From positions 235,482 through 275,764 of the forward strand of contig NZ_LWKZ01000028.1 of assembly GCF_001905005.1 (NCBI RefSeq): 40,283 bases of DNA, in the 5' to 3' direction. The stretch is from Streptomyces sp. CB02923. GTDB lineage: Bacteria; Actinomycetota; Actinomycetes; Streptomycetales; Streptomycetaceae. Position numbers and translations under genes: made by a program. Shown piece by piece: positions 7,986-15,808 of the stretch. The stretch's first letter is position 1. Each line of letters opens with the position of its first letter. The notes beneath the pieces are model-generated. The model made no database searches. It was not told the origin of the DNA and saw only the letters and a list, made by a program, of their open reading frames with translations.

Positions 7986-8579
7986 ATGAGTGGTTACGAC
8001 GGTACGAAGCGCGGGTTGCGGCGCGATCTCCTGGACGTGAGGGCCCAGTTGCCGGGCGGTGAAATCCGGGCGGCGGGGGCGGTGCTGGCGCGCCGGGCGC
8101 TGGCTCTTCCGGAGCTGGCGGGGGCGGGCACGGTCGCCGCGTACGTGTCGGTGGGGCGCGAGCCGTCCACGCACGCGCTGTTGGACCAGTTGCACGCGGC
8201 CGGGGTGCGGGTGCTGCTGCCCGTACTGCTGCCGGACAACGATCTGGACTGGGCTCCGTACGACGGCGCCGAGGGCCTCGTACGCGCCGGGCGGGGGCTG
8301 CTGGAGCCCGCCGGGCCCCGGTTGGGGCCGCAGGCCGTCACCGGGGCGGACACCGTGCTGCTGCCGGGGCTGGCGGTGGACCGGCGCGGGATGCGGCTGG
8401 GCCGCGGCGGCGGGTCGTACGACCGGGTTCTGGAGCGGCTGGAGAAGGCGGGCGTGCGGCCGGCCAGGGTGGTGCTTCTGTACGACGCGGAGGTACTGCC
8501 GGAGGTGCCGGCCGAGGCGCACGACCGGCCGGTGGACGTGGCGGTGACGCCGGGGGGTGTGCACCGGTTCGCCGGATAA
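7986..8579 (+). CDS. 5-formyltetrahydrofolate cyclo-ligase
   Basis: A 197-residue enzyme converting 5-formyl-THF to 5,10-methenyl-THF with ATP. The family signatures are visible: an N-terminal KRGLRRDLLDVRAQL, the central YVSVGREPSTHALLDQL substrate region, and the C-terminal PGLAVDRRGMRLGRGGGSYDRVL loop. The ATG at 7986 has GGAGCGGGAG upstream. It is divergent from galU with 80 bp between starts, as are Rv0992c and Rv0993 in M. tuberculosis. A strong hairpin follows in the gap before the convergent acylase gene. Confidence 0.95.
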   Translation: MSGYDGTKRGLRRDLLDVRAQLPGGEIRAAGAVLARRALALPELAGAGTVAAYVSVGREPSTHALLDQLHAAGVRVLLPVLLPDNDLDWAPYDGAEGLVRAGRGLLEPAGPRLGPQAVTGADTVLLPGLAVDRRGMRLGRGGGSYDRVLERLEKAGVRPARVVLLYDAEVLPEVPAEAHDRPVDVAVTPGGVHRFAG

Positions 8580-8711
8580 CCAGCTTTGTGGCCGTATTCG
8601 AGCGGTACGGACACATTCGCGGGCCGGCAGGTGGGCAGTCCGCCCGTGAGCGGCAGAAAGCCAGAACGGCACAGCGGCAGAACCGCAGAAAGCCGGAACG
8701 CCGGAACGCCA

Positions 8712-8745
8712 CCGGGCGGGCCCGAAGAATCTCGGACCCGCCCGG
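8712..8745. terminator. Bidirectional terminator hairpin
   Basis: A GC-rich stem of 13 out of 14 pairs (8712-8725 with 8732-8745, loop AGAATC) in the gap between the convergent cyclo-ligase and acylase genes. No U tract, as usual in Streptomyces. Confidence 0.75.
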
Positions 8746-8777
8746 CCTGCGAGGTCAGTGCCCCGGCACGGCGACCG

Positions 8778-11669
8778 TCACGGTGACAGGGTCAGCGTGT
8801 CCTTGGCCGCGGCCTTGACGGCCTTCTGGGAGAAGGCCCACGGCAGCAGTTCGCCCTTGGCCCACTTGTCCGTCTGGTCGTAGTAGTGCGAGCTGTACGC
8901 GTGCCCGGAGGCGCCCGTCAGGTTGATCCAGCGCGACTTGTCCAAGTCGGCCAGGTTGACGACCATCCGCATCGACGGGACCCAGGTGACCCCGTAGCCG
9001 CCGGCCGCGTTCCAGCCGGTGGCGTCGACGGCCGCCTCGCCGCCGCCCAGGTTCCAGGGGCCGCGGTTGAAGAGGCCCTGGAGGATGCCGGGACCGCTGG
9101 TGCCCAGGGTCTGGTTCTTCAGGAACATCTGGTGCAGGCGGCCCCAGCTCCAGTTGTCGACGTTCTTGCCGAGCTTGCTGGTCAGCTCGTAGCGCGCGTC
9201 CCGCATGGCGTGGCCGAGAAGCTGGTCGCGGTTGGCGTCCTGGACGCGTCCGGGCCGGGACTCGGTCTTCCACCAGTCGTTCTTCGGGTCCTCGATGATG
9301 GACCGGACGACCTCGTACCAGCGGTCGCCGCCGTCGGGCTGTGCCTGGTCGGGGGCGCGCTCGCCGCACTCGCGCACGGGCCTGTCCTGGTCGTCGGCGG
9401 GGCCGGTGTCGTCGGCCGCGCGGACGTTGAGGCACTGGCCCTCGACCCGCAGTTCCTTGGGCATCTTGTTGCCGAAGGCCAGCTTGAGGGTGTTGCGCCA
9501 GACCGCGTTGAAGTACGCGGCGGCGGCCGAGTCGGGCTCCTGGGTGTAGTCCCAGCCCTCCAGCAGCTTCTGCGCCTCGCGGACGTACGCGTCGTCCACG
9601 TTGATCTTCAGCAGGTAGGGCGTCAGCAGCTTGGCGATCTCGCTGCTGTTGTCCATCTGCATCGTCTGCATGTCGTCGGTGGAGACCTTGCCGCCGTCCT
9701 TGATCTTCGACTGGATGAGGTCGTTGATCCGCTGGCTGCGGGCGCCGTAGCCCCAGTCCTTGGTCAGCAGGTACGGGTACTTGTCCGGGTCGACGACGGC
9801 CTGGTTGGCGGTGACGATGTAGCCGCGCGCCGGGTTGTACTCGTTGGGCAGCGCCTTCTGGGGCACGTAGCCGTCCCAGCGGGCCTTGGGGTCCCAGCCG
9901 GGGGCGGGCAGCGTGCCGTCGTAGCCCTTGCCGCGGATCGGGATGCGGCCGGGCGCCTGGTAGCCGATGTTGCCCTTGGTGTCGGCGTAGATCAGGTTCT
10001 GCGACGGCACCTCGAAGTCGGCGGCGGCCTTGCGGAAGTCCGTCCAGTTCTTGGCCCGGTTCAGTTCGAAGACCGCGTCCATCGACTTGCCCGGCTCCAG
10101 GGCGGTCCAGCGCAGCGAGACGCCGTAGCCGTCGCCGCGGTCCGGTGCCGCGTTGCCGACCGGCGCCTGCTTGCCGACCCGGGACATCTCGTCGTCGCGG
10201 TCGGAGATCAGCGGGCCGTTGTCGGTCGAGCGGACCGTGATCTCGCGGTCCGCGCCGCCGGCGACCTTGATGGTCTCCTTGCGGGTCTTGTACGGCTGGA
10301 GCTTGTCCTTGGACAGGTACCCGTTGGCGTTGATCTTCTCCAGGTACAGGTCGGTGACGTCGGCGCCCAGGTTGGTCATGCCCCAGGAGATGTCCTGGTT
10401 GTGACCGATGACCACGCCGGGCATCCCGGAGAAGGTGTAACCGGAGACGTCGTAGTTGCACTTGGCGCTGGTGGTGCGGCAGTGCAGACCCATCTGGTAC
10501 CAGAGCGACGGCATCTGGGGGGCCAGGTGCGGGTCGTTGGCGAGCAGCGGCTTTCCGGTGGTGGTGTGGGCGCCGGAGACGACCCACGAGTTGGAGCCGA
10601 TGCCGTTGCCGTTGGGGCCGAGCAGGGCCGGGATCTGCTCCAGGGACTTGGAGACCGAGGCGAGCTGGGACTTCACGCCCTGGGTGGCGGAGGAGGCGGA
10701 GTGCAGGCTGGTGCCGGTTCCCGTGCCGGTGCCGGTTCCCTGGCCGGTACGCGTACCGGCGCCGCCCCCCGTACCCGTACCTGAACCCGTGCCCGTACCC
10801 GTGCCCGAATTCAGGCCGGAGTTGCTCTGCCCGGAGTTGCTCTGCCCGGAATTGTTCTGCGAGCCGCCGCTCGGGGTGGCCTTGGCGTCGAATTCCTTGG
10901 TGGCCGGGTCGACCGCGCCGCCCTCGACGATCGGCCGGTTCCGCTTGGCCGGGTACTTGGGGTAGAGCTGGTCGATCTGCGTCGGGCTGAAACGACTGGT
11001 CATCAGGGCGCGGTCGATCTCGTCCTGCATGTTGCCGCGCAGGTCCCAGGCCATGGCCTTGAGCCAGGCCACCGAGTCGACCGGGGTCCACTTGTGGGGC
11101 TTGTAGTCGTTCTGGAAGCCGAGGGCCGCGTACTCCAGGGAGAGCGCCGACCCCTCGTGGTCCTTGAGGTAGGCGTTGACGCCGTCGGAGTACGCCTGGA
11201 GGTACTTCTTCGTCTCCGGGGAGAGCTTGGTGTCGTACTCCCGCTGCGCGACGTCGTGCCAGCCGAGCGTGCGCAGGAAGGCGTCGGTGTCGACCTGGCT
11301 CTGGCCGAACATCTCCGAGAGGCGGCCGGCCGTCATGTGGCGGCGCACGTCCATCTCCCAGAAGCGGTCCTGGGCCTGGACGAAGCCCTGGGCGCGGAAG
11401 AGGTCTTCGTCGGTGTCCGCGTAGATCTGCGGAATGCCGTTGCCGTCGCGCGAGACGTCGACGGGGGCGGTCAGGCCGGCCAGTTTGAGGGAGCCGGTGG
11501 TCTGGGGGTACGAGGCGCGGACGGTGCTGACGCCCCAGAACGCGCCGTAGCCGATGCCCGCCACGAGCAGAAGCACGACCGTGATCGCGACGAGGCGGCC
11601 GCGCCGCCCCTTCTTCTTCGGCTTCTTCGCAGCCTTGTCAGGGGCGGGGGCGGACTTGTTGGCGGGCAT
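8778..11669 (-). CDS. Penicillin acylase family (S45) N-terminal nucleophile hydrolase
   Basis: A 963-residue secreted or membrane-anchored enzyme. Lys-rich cytoplasmic start, transmembrane anchor at about residues 24-45, then the acylase alpha region (GIPQIYADTDEDLFRAQGFVQAQDRFWEMD). The beta chain would begin at Ser359 in GIG-SNSWVVSG, the conserved autocleavage site and nucleophile; ANDPHL follows, and a C-terminal NLGGGEAAV/ASGHAYSSHYYDQ region completes the fold. Residues about 268-330 are low complexity (NSGQS repeats, then GTGTG repeats), just before the cleavage site. The start ATG at 11669 has AAGGA upstream; the frame runs 1.8 kb further, but that part is antisense to the antiporter. 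Substrates may be beta-lactams, acyl-homoserine lactones or other amides. Confidence 0.92.
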   Translation of the reverse strand: MPANKSAPAPDKAAKKPKKKGRRGRLVAITVVLLLVAGIGYGAFWGVSTVRASYPQTTGSLKLAGLTAPVDVSRDGNGIPQIYADTDEDLFRAQGFVQAQDRFWEMDVRRHMTAGRLSEMFGQSQVDTDAFLRTLGWHDVAQREYDTKLSPETKKYLQAYSDGVNAYLKDHEGSALSLEYAALGFQNDYKPHKWTPVDSVAWLKAMAWDLRGNMQDEIDRALMTSRFSPTQIDQLYPKYPAKRNRPIVEGGAVDPATKEFDAKATPSGGSQNNSGQSNSGQSNSGLNSGTGTGTGSGTGTGGGAGTRTGQGTGTGTGTGTSLHSASSATQGVKSQLASVSKSLEQIPALLGPNGNGIGSNSWVVSGAHTTTGKPLLANDPHLAPQMPSLWYQMGLHCRTTSAKCNYDVSGYTFSGMPGVVIGHNQDISWGMTNLGADVTDLYLEKINANGYLSKDKLQPYKTRKETIKVAGGADREITVRSTDNGPLISDRDDEMSRVGKQAPVGNAAPDRGDGYGVSLRWTALEPGKSMDAVFELNRAKNWTDFRKAAADFEVPSQNLIYADTKGNIGYQAPGRIPIRGKGYDGTLPAPGWDPKARWDGYVPQKALPNEYNPARGYIVTANQAVVDPDKYPYLLTKDWGYGARSQRINDLIQSKIKDGGKVSTDDMQTMQMDNSSEIAKLLTPYLLKINVDDAYVREAQKLLEGWDYTQEPDSAAAAYFNAVWRNTLKLAFGNKMPKELRVEGQCLNVRAADDTGPADDQDRPVRECGERAPDQAQPDGGDRWYEVVRSIIEDPKNDWWKTESRPGRVQDANRDQLLGHAMRDARYELTSKLGKNVDNWSWGRLHQMFLKNQTLGTSGPGILQGLFNRGPWNLGGGEAAVDATGWNAAGGYGVTWVPSMRMVVNLADLDKSRWINLTGASGHAYSSHYYDQTDKWAKGELLPWAFSQKAVKAAAKDTLTLSP
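10690..10865. repeat. Low-complexity coding repeats in the acylase gene
   Basis: Two adjoining simple-sequence blocks. A GT/CCC-rich 6- and 12-bp block at about 10700-10815 encodes Gly-Thr repeats. A 15-bp unit (GAGTTGCTCTGCCCG) occurs about three times at 10817-10862 and encodes QSNSG repeats. Both keep frame. Confidence 0.8.
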
Positions 11670-11882
11670 CTCTGTCCTTCGAGGGGCAGGGTGGGAGTGC
11701 TGGAGCAACCATAGGCGCACGGGTCCGCCGAGCCCTACGCGGTGTAGCCGCCGGCACCTCCAAGATTCAAGCAATGGTAAATTGTTAGTCTCAGTAACTA
11801 GATACGGTAAGGAAAGCTCACCCGTTCCACCCCCGTGCCCGACTCCCGTGCCTGACCGGCCCGCCACGAGGAAGGACCAGTC

Positions 11883-13517
11883 CTGACTGTCGACCGCCTC
11901 AACGAACTCCTGCTGATCTGCGCCCTCGTCCTGCTCATCGCGGTCGCAGCGGTACGCGTCTCCTCCCGTAGCGGGTTGCCCAGCCTGCTCATCTATCTGG
12001 GGATAGGCATCGCCATAGGGCAGGACGGATTCGGCGGTGTCGTCTTCGACAACGCCGAGCTGACCCAGATACTGGGCTACACCGCTCTGGTCGTGATCCT
12101 GGCCGAGGGCGGCCTCGGCACGAAGTGGAAAGAGATCAAACCCGCGCTGCCCAGGGCCGCGGTGCTGTCGACGTTCGGTGTCGCGGTGAGCGTGGGGGTC
12201 ACCGCGGCCGGAGCGCACTACCTCGTCGGCCTGGACTGGCGCCAGGCCCTGCTCATCGGCGCGGTGGTCTCCTCCACGGACGCCGCGGCGGTCTTCTCCG
12301 TCCTGCGCAACGTGCCGCTGCCCTCCCGGCTGACCGGCGTCCTGGAGGCCGAGTCCGGCTTCAACGACGCCCCCGTGGTCATCCTCGTCGTCGCGTTCTC
12401 CACCGCCGGACCGGTGGAGCACTGGTACACGCTCATCGGCGAGATCGCCCTGGAGCTGTCGATCGGCGCGGCCATCGGCCTGGCCGTCGGCTGGCTCGGC
12501 GCGTACGGGATGCGGCACGTGGCGCTGCCCGCCTCCGGTCTGTACCCGATCGCGGTGATGGCCATCGCGGTCTCCGCCTACGCGGCGGGCGCGCTGGCGC
12601 ACGGCTCCGGCTTCCTCGCCGTCTACATCGCCGCGCTGATCCTCGGCAACGCGAAACTGCCGCACTCCGCCGCCACCCGCGGCTTCGCCGAAGGGCTCGG
12701 CTGGATCGGCCAGATCGGCATGTTCGTGCTGCTGGGCCTGCTGGTCACCCCGCACACCCTCTTCGACGACGCGGTGCCGGCGCTGATCATCGGCATGATC
12801 CTGACGATCGTCGCCCGGCCGACGTCCGTATTCCTGGGATTGCTGCCCTTCAAGGTGCCCTGGCGGGAGAAGGCGCTGCTGTCGTGGGCCGGGCTGCGCG
12901 GCGCCGTACCGATCGTGCTGGCCACCATCCCCATGGTGGGCGGTGTGCCCGGCAGCGACCGGGTCTTCAACATCGTCTTCATCCTGGTCGTCGTCTACAC
13001 GCTGATCCAGGGCCCGACGCTGCCCTGGCTCGCCAGGAAGCTGCACCTGGGGGACGACGAGGAGGCCGCCGACCTCGGGATCGAGTCGGCGCCGCTGGAG
13101 CGGCTGCGCGGCCATCTGCTGTCCACCACGATCAGTACGAAGTCCCGGATGCACGGCGTGGAGATCAGCGAACTGCGGCTGCCTCCGGGGGCCGCCGTCA
13201 CCCTCGTCGTACGGGACGGGACCAGCTTCGTACCGACGCCGACGACCGTGCTGCGGCGCGGGGACGACCTGCTGGTCGTGGCCACGGATCCGGTGCGGGA
13301 CGCGGTCGAGAACCGGCTCCAGGCGGTCTCCCAGCACGGCAAGCTGGCCGGGTGGCTGGCACCGGGCCCGCCGGCCGGGCGGCGGCCCGGCAAGAAGGCG
13401 GGAGTACGGCCCGGCGACCCTTCCGGAGGGCGGTCCGGAGACCGGCCGGACGGGAAGATCAAAGGGGCGCCGGACAGGAAGACCGGAGGGGCGCCGCCGC
13501 ACACTCCGGCGCGCTGA
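11883..13517 (+). CDS. Potassium/proton antiporter (CPA family) with C-terminal TrkA-C domain
   Basis: A 544-residue antiporter: 12-13 hydrophobic helices to about residue 400, with the ion-site motif GVLEAESGFNDAPVVI and STDAAAVF, then a soluble RCK/TrkA-C-like domain (LRLPPGAAVTLVVRDG...RRGDDLLVVATD) and a basic Gly/Arg-rich tail. It exchanges K+ or Na+ for H+. There is no ATG, GTG or TTG between the upstream stop at 11853 and a TTG at 11976 that would delete the first helix. The CTG at 11883 has AGGAAGGA about 8 bases upstream and restores the family start LTVDRLNELLL. Divergent from the acylase, with an AT-rich shared promoter region around 11760-11810. Confidence 0.88.
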   Translation: MTVDRLNELLLICALVLLIAVAAVRVSSRSGLPSLLIYLGIGIAIGQDGFGGVVFDNAELTQILGYTALVVILAEGGLGTKWKEIKPALPRAAVLSTFGVAVSVGVTAAGAHYLVGLDWRQALLIGAVVSSTDAAAVFSVLRNVPLPSRLTGVLEAESGFNDAPVVILVVAFSTAGPVEHWYTLIGEIALELSIGAAIGLAVGWLGAYGMRHVALPASGLYPIAVMAIAVSAYAAGALAHGSGFLAVYIAALILGNAKLPHSAATRGFAEGLGWIGQIGMFVLLGLLVTPHTLFDDAVPALIIGMILTIVARPTSVFLGLLPFKVPWREKALLSWAGLRGAVPIVLATIPMVGGVPGSDRVFNIVFILVVVYTLIQGPTLPWLARKLHLGDDEEAADLGIESAPLERLRGHLLSTTISTKSRMHGVEISELRLPPGAAVTLVVRDGTSFVPTPTTVLRRGDDLLVVATDPVRDAVENRLQAVSQHGKLAGWLAPGPPAGRRPGKKAGVRPGDPSGGRSGDRPDGKIKGAPDRKTGGAPPHTPAR

Positions 13518-13600
13518 CCTGGGACGGGGCCTGGGACGGGACGCGGGGCGCGAGGTAGGTCGCGGGGTGGGCCACGGGCCCGCCGAACCGTAGGAAAGAT

Positions 13601-13636
13601 GGCGTGAAGCCCTGGTCGATGCCAGGGCTTCACGCC
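13601..13636. terminator. Perfect 15-bp hairpin after the antiporter
   Basis: GGCGTGAAGCCCTGG (13601-13615) pairs perfectly with CCAGGGCTTCACGCC (13622-13636) around a 6-nt loop, 85 bp after the antiporter stop. It separates it from the MFS promoter that follows. Confidence 0.8.
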
Positions 13637-13658
13637 TGTCGGTACCCGTATCGGCCTG

Positions 13659-13867
13659 TAGTATGAATCAGCAATCAAAGGAACCAACTCTGCCTGACGC
13701 AGAGCTGGCGCGACCGCTCGGCGGCCGCGGTCCCCTGCCACACGCAGCCACCTCCCCGGTGCGGACCACGCGGTATCACTCGGTCCTGCGCGAGAGGACA
13801 GCTCTCGGCGCGCACCCCGTGGCAACCTCGCGGGCAGCGCGCTACCAGGCGGTAGAAAGGCTCGGCC
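13659..13867 (+). promoter_or_regulatory. Structured leader of about 200 nt upstream of MFS gene
   Basis: TAGTAT at 13659-13664 is a good -10 element with a weak -35 (TGTCGG, 13637-13642); transcription would start near 13670, leaving about 200 nt before the GTG at 13868. The leader holds a CTCTGC/GCAGAG hairpin (13688-13704), a possible junction closed by GGTGCG/CGCACC (13758-13763 with 13811-13816) enclosing GACC/GGTC and CGAGAG/CTCTCG stems, and a CTACC/GGTAG hairpin (13842-13855) that directly abuts the ribosome site AAAGG. An ATG at 13665 opens a frame through the leader. No known riboswitch consensus was recognised. Confidence 0.4.
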
Positions 13868-15208
13868 GTGGCATCCGCGGTCAAGGACAACGCGGGCAAG
13901 GGCGCCGAGGGCGAAGCCGCCCCGGACCACACCACCCCCGCTCGGCAGACCCCCGCGAAGGAAGCCCGCCCCGGTTACGGGCAGCTGCTGCGCACCCCCG
14001 GCGCGTGGGCGTTCCTGCTGCCGGGCTTCCTGGCCCGCCAGCCCTTCGCGATGCTGACGTTCAGCATCCTGCTGCTCGTCCAGCACACCACCGGCTCGTA
14101 CGGCACCGCCGGTGTCGTCTCGGCGGTCACCGGCGTCTCGATGGCGCTGTTCGCGCCGCAGAGCGGCAAGCTGGCGGACCGGTTCGGGCAGCGCGCGGTG
14201 CTCGTACCCGGCGTACTGGTGCACGCGGCGGCGGTCGCCGCGATGATCGCGCTGGCGCTGTCGCACGCGCCCCTGTGGGCGCTGCTGGTCATCGCCGTAC
14301 CGACCGGCGCCTCGACGCCGCAGATCGGCCCCATGGTGCGCTCCCGGTGGGCCGCCAAGCTGACCGGTTCGCCCCTGATGCCGACGTCCACCGCCTTCGA
14401 GTCGGTGACCGACGAGTTCACCTTCGTCATCGGCTCGGTGCTGGCGACCGCCCTGTGCACCGGCGTCCACCCGGCGGCGGGCCTGGTCGCCGAGGGCGTC
14501 CTGACGCTGGGCGGCGGCCTGCTCTTCGCGGCGCAGCGGCGCAGCCAGCCGCCGGTGCACCGGTCCGCCGACAGCTCCGCCAAGCGCGTCTCCGCGCTGT
14601 CGGTGCCGGGCCTGCGGGTCCTGATCGCGGGCCTCTTCGGCATCGGCACGGTCTTCGGCGGGATGCAGGTCTCCCTCACGGCCTTCGCCGAGGACATCGG
14701 GCAGCCGGGCATCAACGGCCTGCTGTACGGGGTCTTCGCGGCGGGCAACATGCTGGCCGGCCTCGTGTGCGGCGCGATCTCCTGGAAGGTCGGCCCCCGG
14801 CGCCGTCTGCTGGTCGCGTACGCGCTGCTGACGCTGCTGACCACCCCGCTGTGGGCGGTCAGCGTGGCGCCGCTGATGGGCGCGGTGGGCCTGCTGGTGG
14901 GCCTGTGCATCGCCCCGGCGCTGATCACCGGCTACACGCTGGTCGACTCGCTGGTGCCGGCGTCCGCCCGTACGGAGGCCTTCACCTGGCTGACGGGCGC
15001 GGTCGGCCTCGGCCAGGCGGCTGCGTCGACGGTCGCCGGTCTGCTGGCGGACCGCTTCGGACCGCACTCCGGTTTCCTGGTGCCGCTGTGCGGTACGGGC
15101 CTGGCGCTGGTGGTGCTGGCGGTGTTCCGGGGGCACCTGGTGCCGCGCTCCGAAACACTGGTCGTCGGACGTGGGGTGGGTCACCGTACTCCGGCAACAG
15201 TGGACTGA
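13868..15208 (+). CDS. MFS transporter
   Basis: A 446-residue major facilitator with about 12 helices after a hydrophilic N-terminus of about 35 residues. Visible features are the A-like loop GKLADRFGQR, TAFESVTDEFTFVIGS in the middle, and a closing LVPASARTEAFTWLTGAVGLG segment. It shares this architecture and several segments with the MFS gene at 27706. The GTG at 13868 has AGAAAGG upstream. Substrate unknown; a drug or metabolite exporter is likely. The gene stands alone between the antiporter and the CIRCE-controlled fmdB gene, with a long structured leader. Confidence 0.88.
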   Translation: MASAVKDNAGKGAEGEAAPDHTTPARQTPAKEARPGYGQLLRTPGAWAFLLPGFLARQPFAMLTFSILLLVQHTTGSYGTAGVVSAVTGVSMALFAPQSGKLADRFGQRAVLVPGVLVHAAAVAAMIALALSHAPLWALLVIAVPTGASTPQIGPMVRSRWAAKLTGSPLMPTSTAFESVTDEFTFVIGSVLATALCTGVHPAAGLVAEGVLTLGGGLLFAAQRRSQPPVHRSADSSAKRVSALSVPGLRVLIAGLFGIGTVFGGMQVSLTAFAEDIGQPGINGLLYGVFAAGNMLAGLVCGAISWKVGPRRRLLVAYALLTLLTTPLWAVSVAPLMGAVGLLVGLCIAPALITGYTLVDSLVPASARTEAFTWLTGAVGLGQAAASTVAGLLADRFGPHSGFLVPLCGTGLALVVLAVFRGHLVPRSETLVVGRGVGHRTPATVD

Positions 15209-15232
15209 CGGGCCGGAATACTGCACTATGGA
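15205..15232 (+). promoter_or_regulatory. Possible promoter of the FmdB-family gene
   Basis: CTGACG (15205-15210) and TATGGA (15227-15232) are 16 bp apart. Transcription would start near 15239, exactly where the CIRCE element begins, the usual position of HrcA operators. The hexamers are imperfect. Confidence 0.4.
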
Positions 15233-15238
15233 GCGTCG

Positions 15239-15265
15239 TTAGCACTCATTGAGTGAGAGTGCCAG
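15239..15265 (+). promoter_or_regulatory. CIRCE element (HrcA operator)
   Basis: TTAGCACTC, nine bases, GAGTGCCAG. The canonical CIRCE is TTAGCACTC-N9-GAGTGCTAA: the left arm is exact and the right arm matches in its first six bases. It lies immediately before the AGGAGGA ribosome site of the FmdB-family gene, so HrcA would repress it outside heat shock. Confidence 0.85.
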
Positions 15266-15277
15266 GAGGAAGTCACA

Positions 15278-15643
15278 GTGCCGACCTACCAGTATCAGTG
15301 CACCGCATGCGGCGAGGGCCTCGAGGCGGTGCAGAAGTTCACCGACGACGCACTCACCGAGTGCCCCGCCTGCAACGGACGCCTCAAGAAGGTGTTCTCC
15401 GCGGTCGGCATCGTGTTCAAGGGCTCCGGGTTCTACCGGAACGACAGCCGCGGCTCGTCGTCCAGCAGCACCCCCGCGTCGAGTTCGTCCTCGTCGTCGG
15501 GCTCGGACTCCGGGTCCTCTTCGTCCTCCTCGTCCTCTTCGGGCAGCGAGTCGAAGTCGTCCGCAGGTTCGTCGAGCTCTTCGGGCTCCTCGGGCTCTTC
15601 GGGTACGGGCTCCAGCTCGACGCCCAAGACGTCGGCCGCCTGA
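15278..15643 (+). CDS. FmdB-family zinc-ribbon protein (Ruc-like)
   Basis: A 121-residue protein. Residues 1-50 are an FmdB zinc ribbon: MPTYQYQCTACGEGLE, then TECPACNGRLKKVFS, giving two CxxC pairs for zinc. GIVFKGSGFYRND follows, then a tail of about 65 residues that is nearly all Ser with Gly, Asp and Glu. The M. tuberculosis protein at the equivalent position, Rv0991c (Ruc), is a redox-regulated chaperone with a disordered tail; the CIRCE operator in front of this gene supports the same role in protein-folding stress. AGGAGGA precedes the GTG at 15278. A strong terminator follows. Confidence 0.9.
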   Translation: MPTYQYQCTACGEGLEAVQKFTDDALTECPACNGRLKKVFSAVGIVFKGSGFYRNDSRGSSSSSTPASSSSSSSGSDSGSSSSSSSSSGSESKSSAGSSSSSGSSGSSGTGSSSTPKTSAA

Positions 15644-15730
15644 CGCCCGGCAGCCGCCTGCCTGCCGCCCGTCGGCCGTTGACCGCCTGAGCGGTACCGC
15701 GGCCCGGCAGCCCTCCGGGACAACTCTTCA

Positions 15731-15765
15731 CGCAAGCCCCGCCGTCACCGACGGCGGGGCTTGCG
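15731..15765 (+). terminator. Perfect 16-bp terminator hairpin
   Basis: CGCAAGCCCCGCCGTC (15731-15746) pairs perfectly with GACGGCGGGGCTTGCG (15750-15765) around an ACC loop, 88 bp after the FmdB-family stop. Confidence 0.85.
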
Positions 15766-15808
15766 GCGTTCCCCCTCGAACAGTGCTCCCCGCGATTAAT
15801 GTGACCGC

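Noticed and set aside
11670..13502. 1574-residue minus-strand frame joining the acylase to further upstream sequence
   Set aside because: The first 611 codons are antisense to the antiporter with atypical His/Gln/Arg-rich content; the acylase has a clear ribosome site, ATG and signal anchor at 11669.
13740..13860. SAM-type riboswitch upstream of the MFS gene
   Set aside because: A GGCAACC segment caught the eye, but the surrounding core and helices of SAM-I or SAM-IV are not there.
13665..15252. Long forward frame starting in the MFS leader
   Set aside because: Beyond the leader it is the +1 shadow of the MFS gene (Arg/Gly-rich). Only its first part could matter, as a leader peptide.
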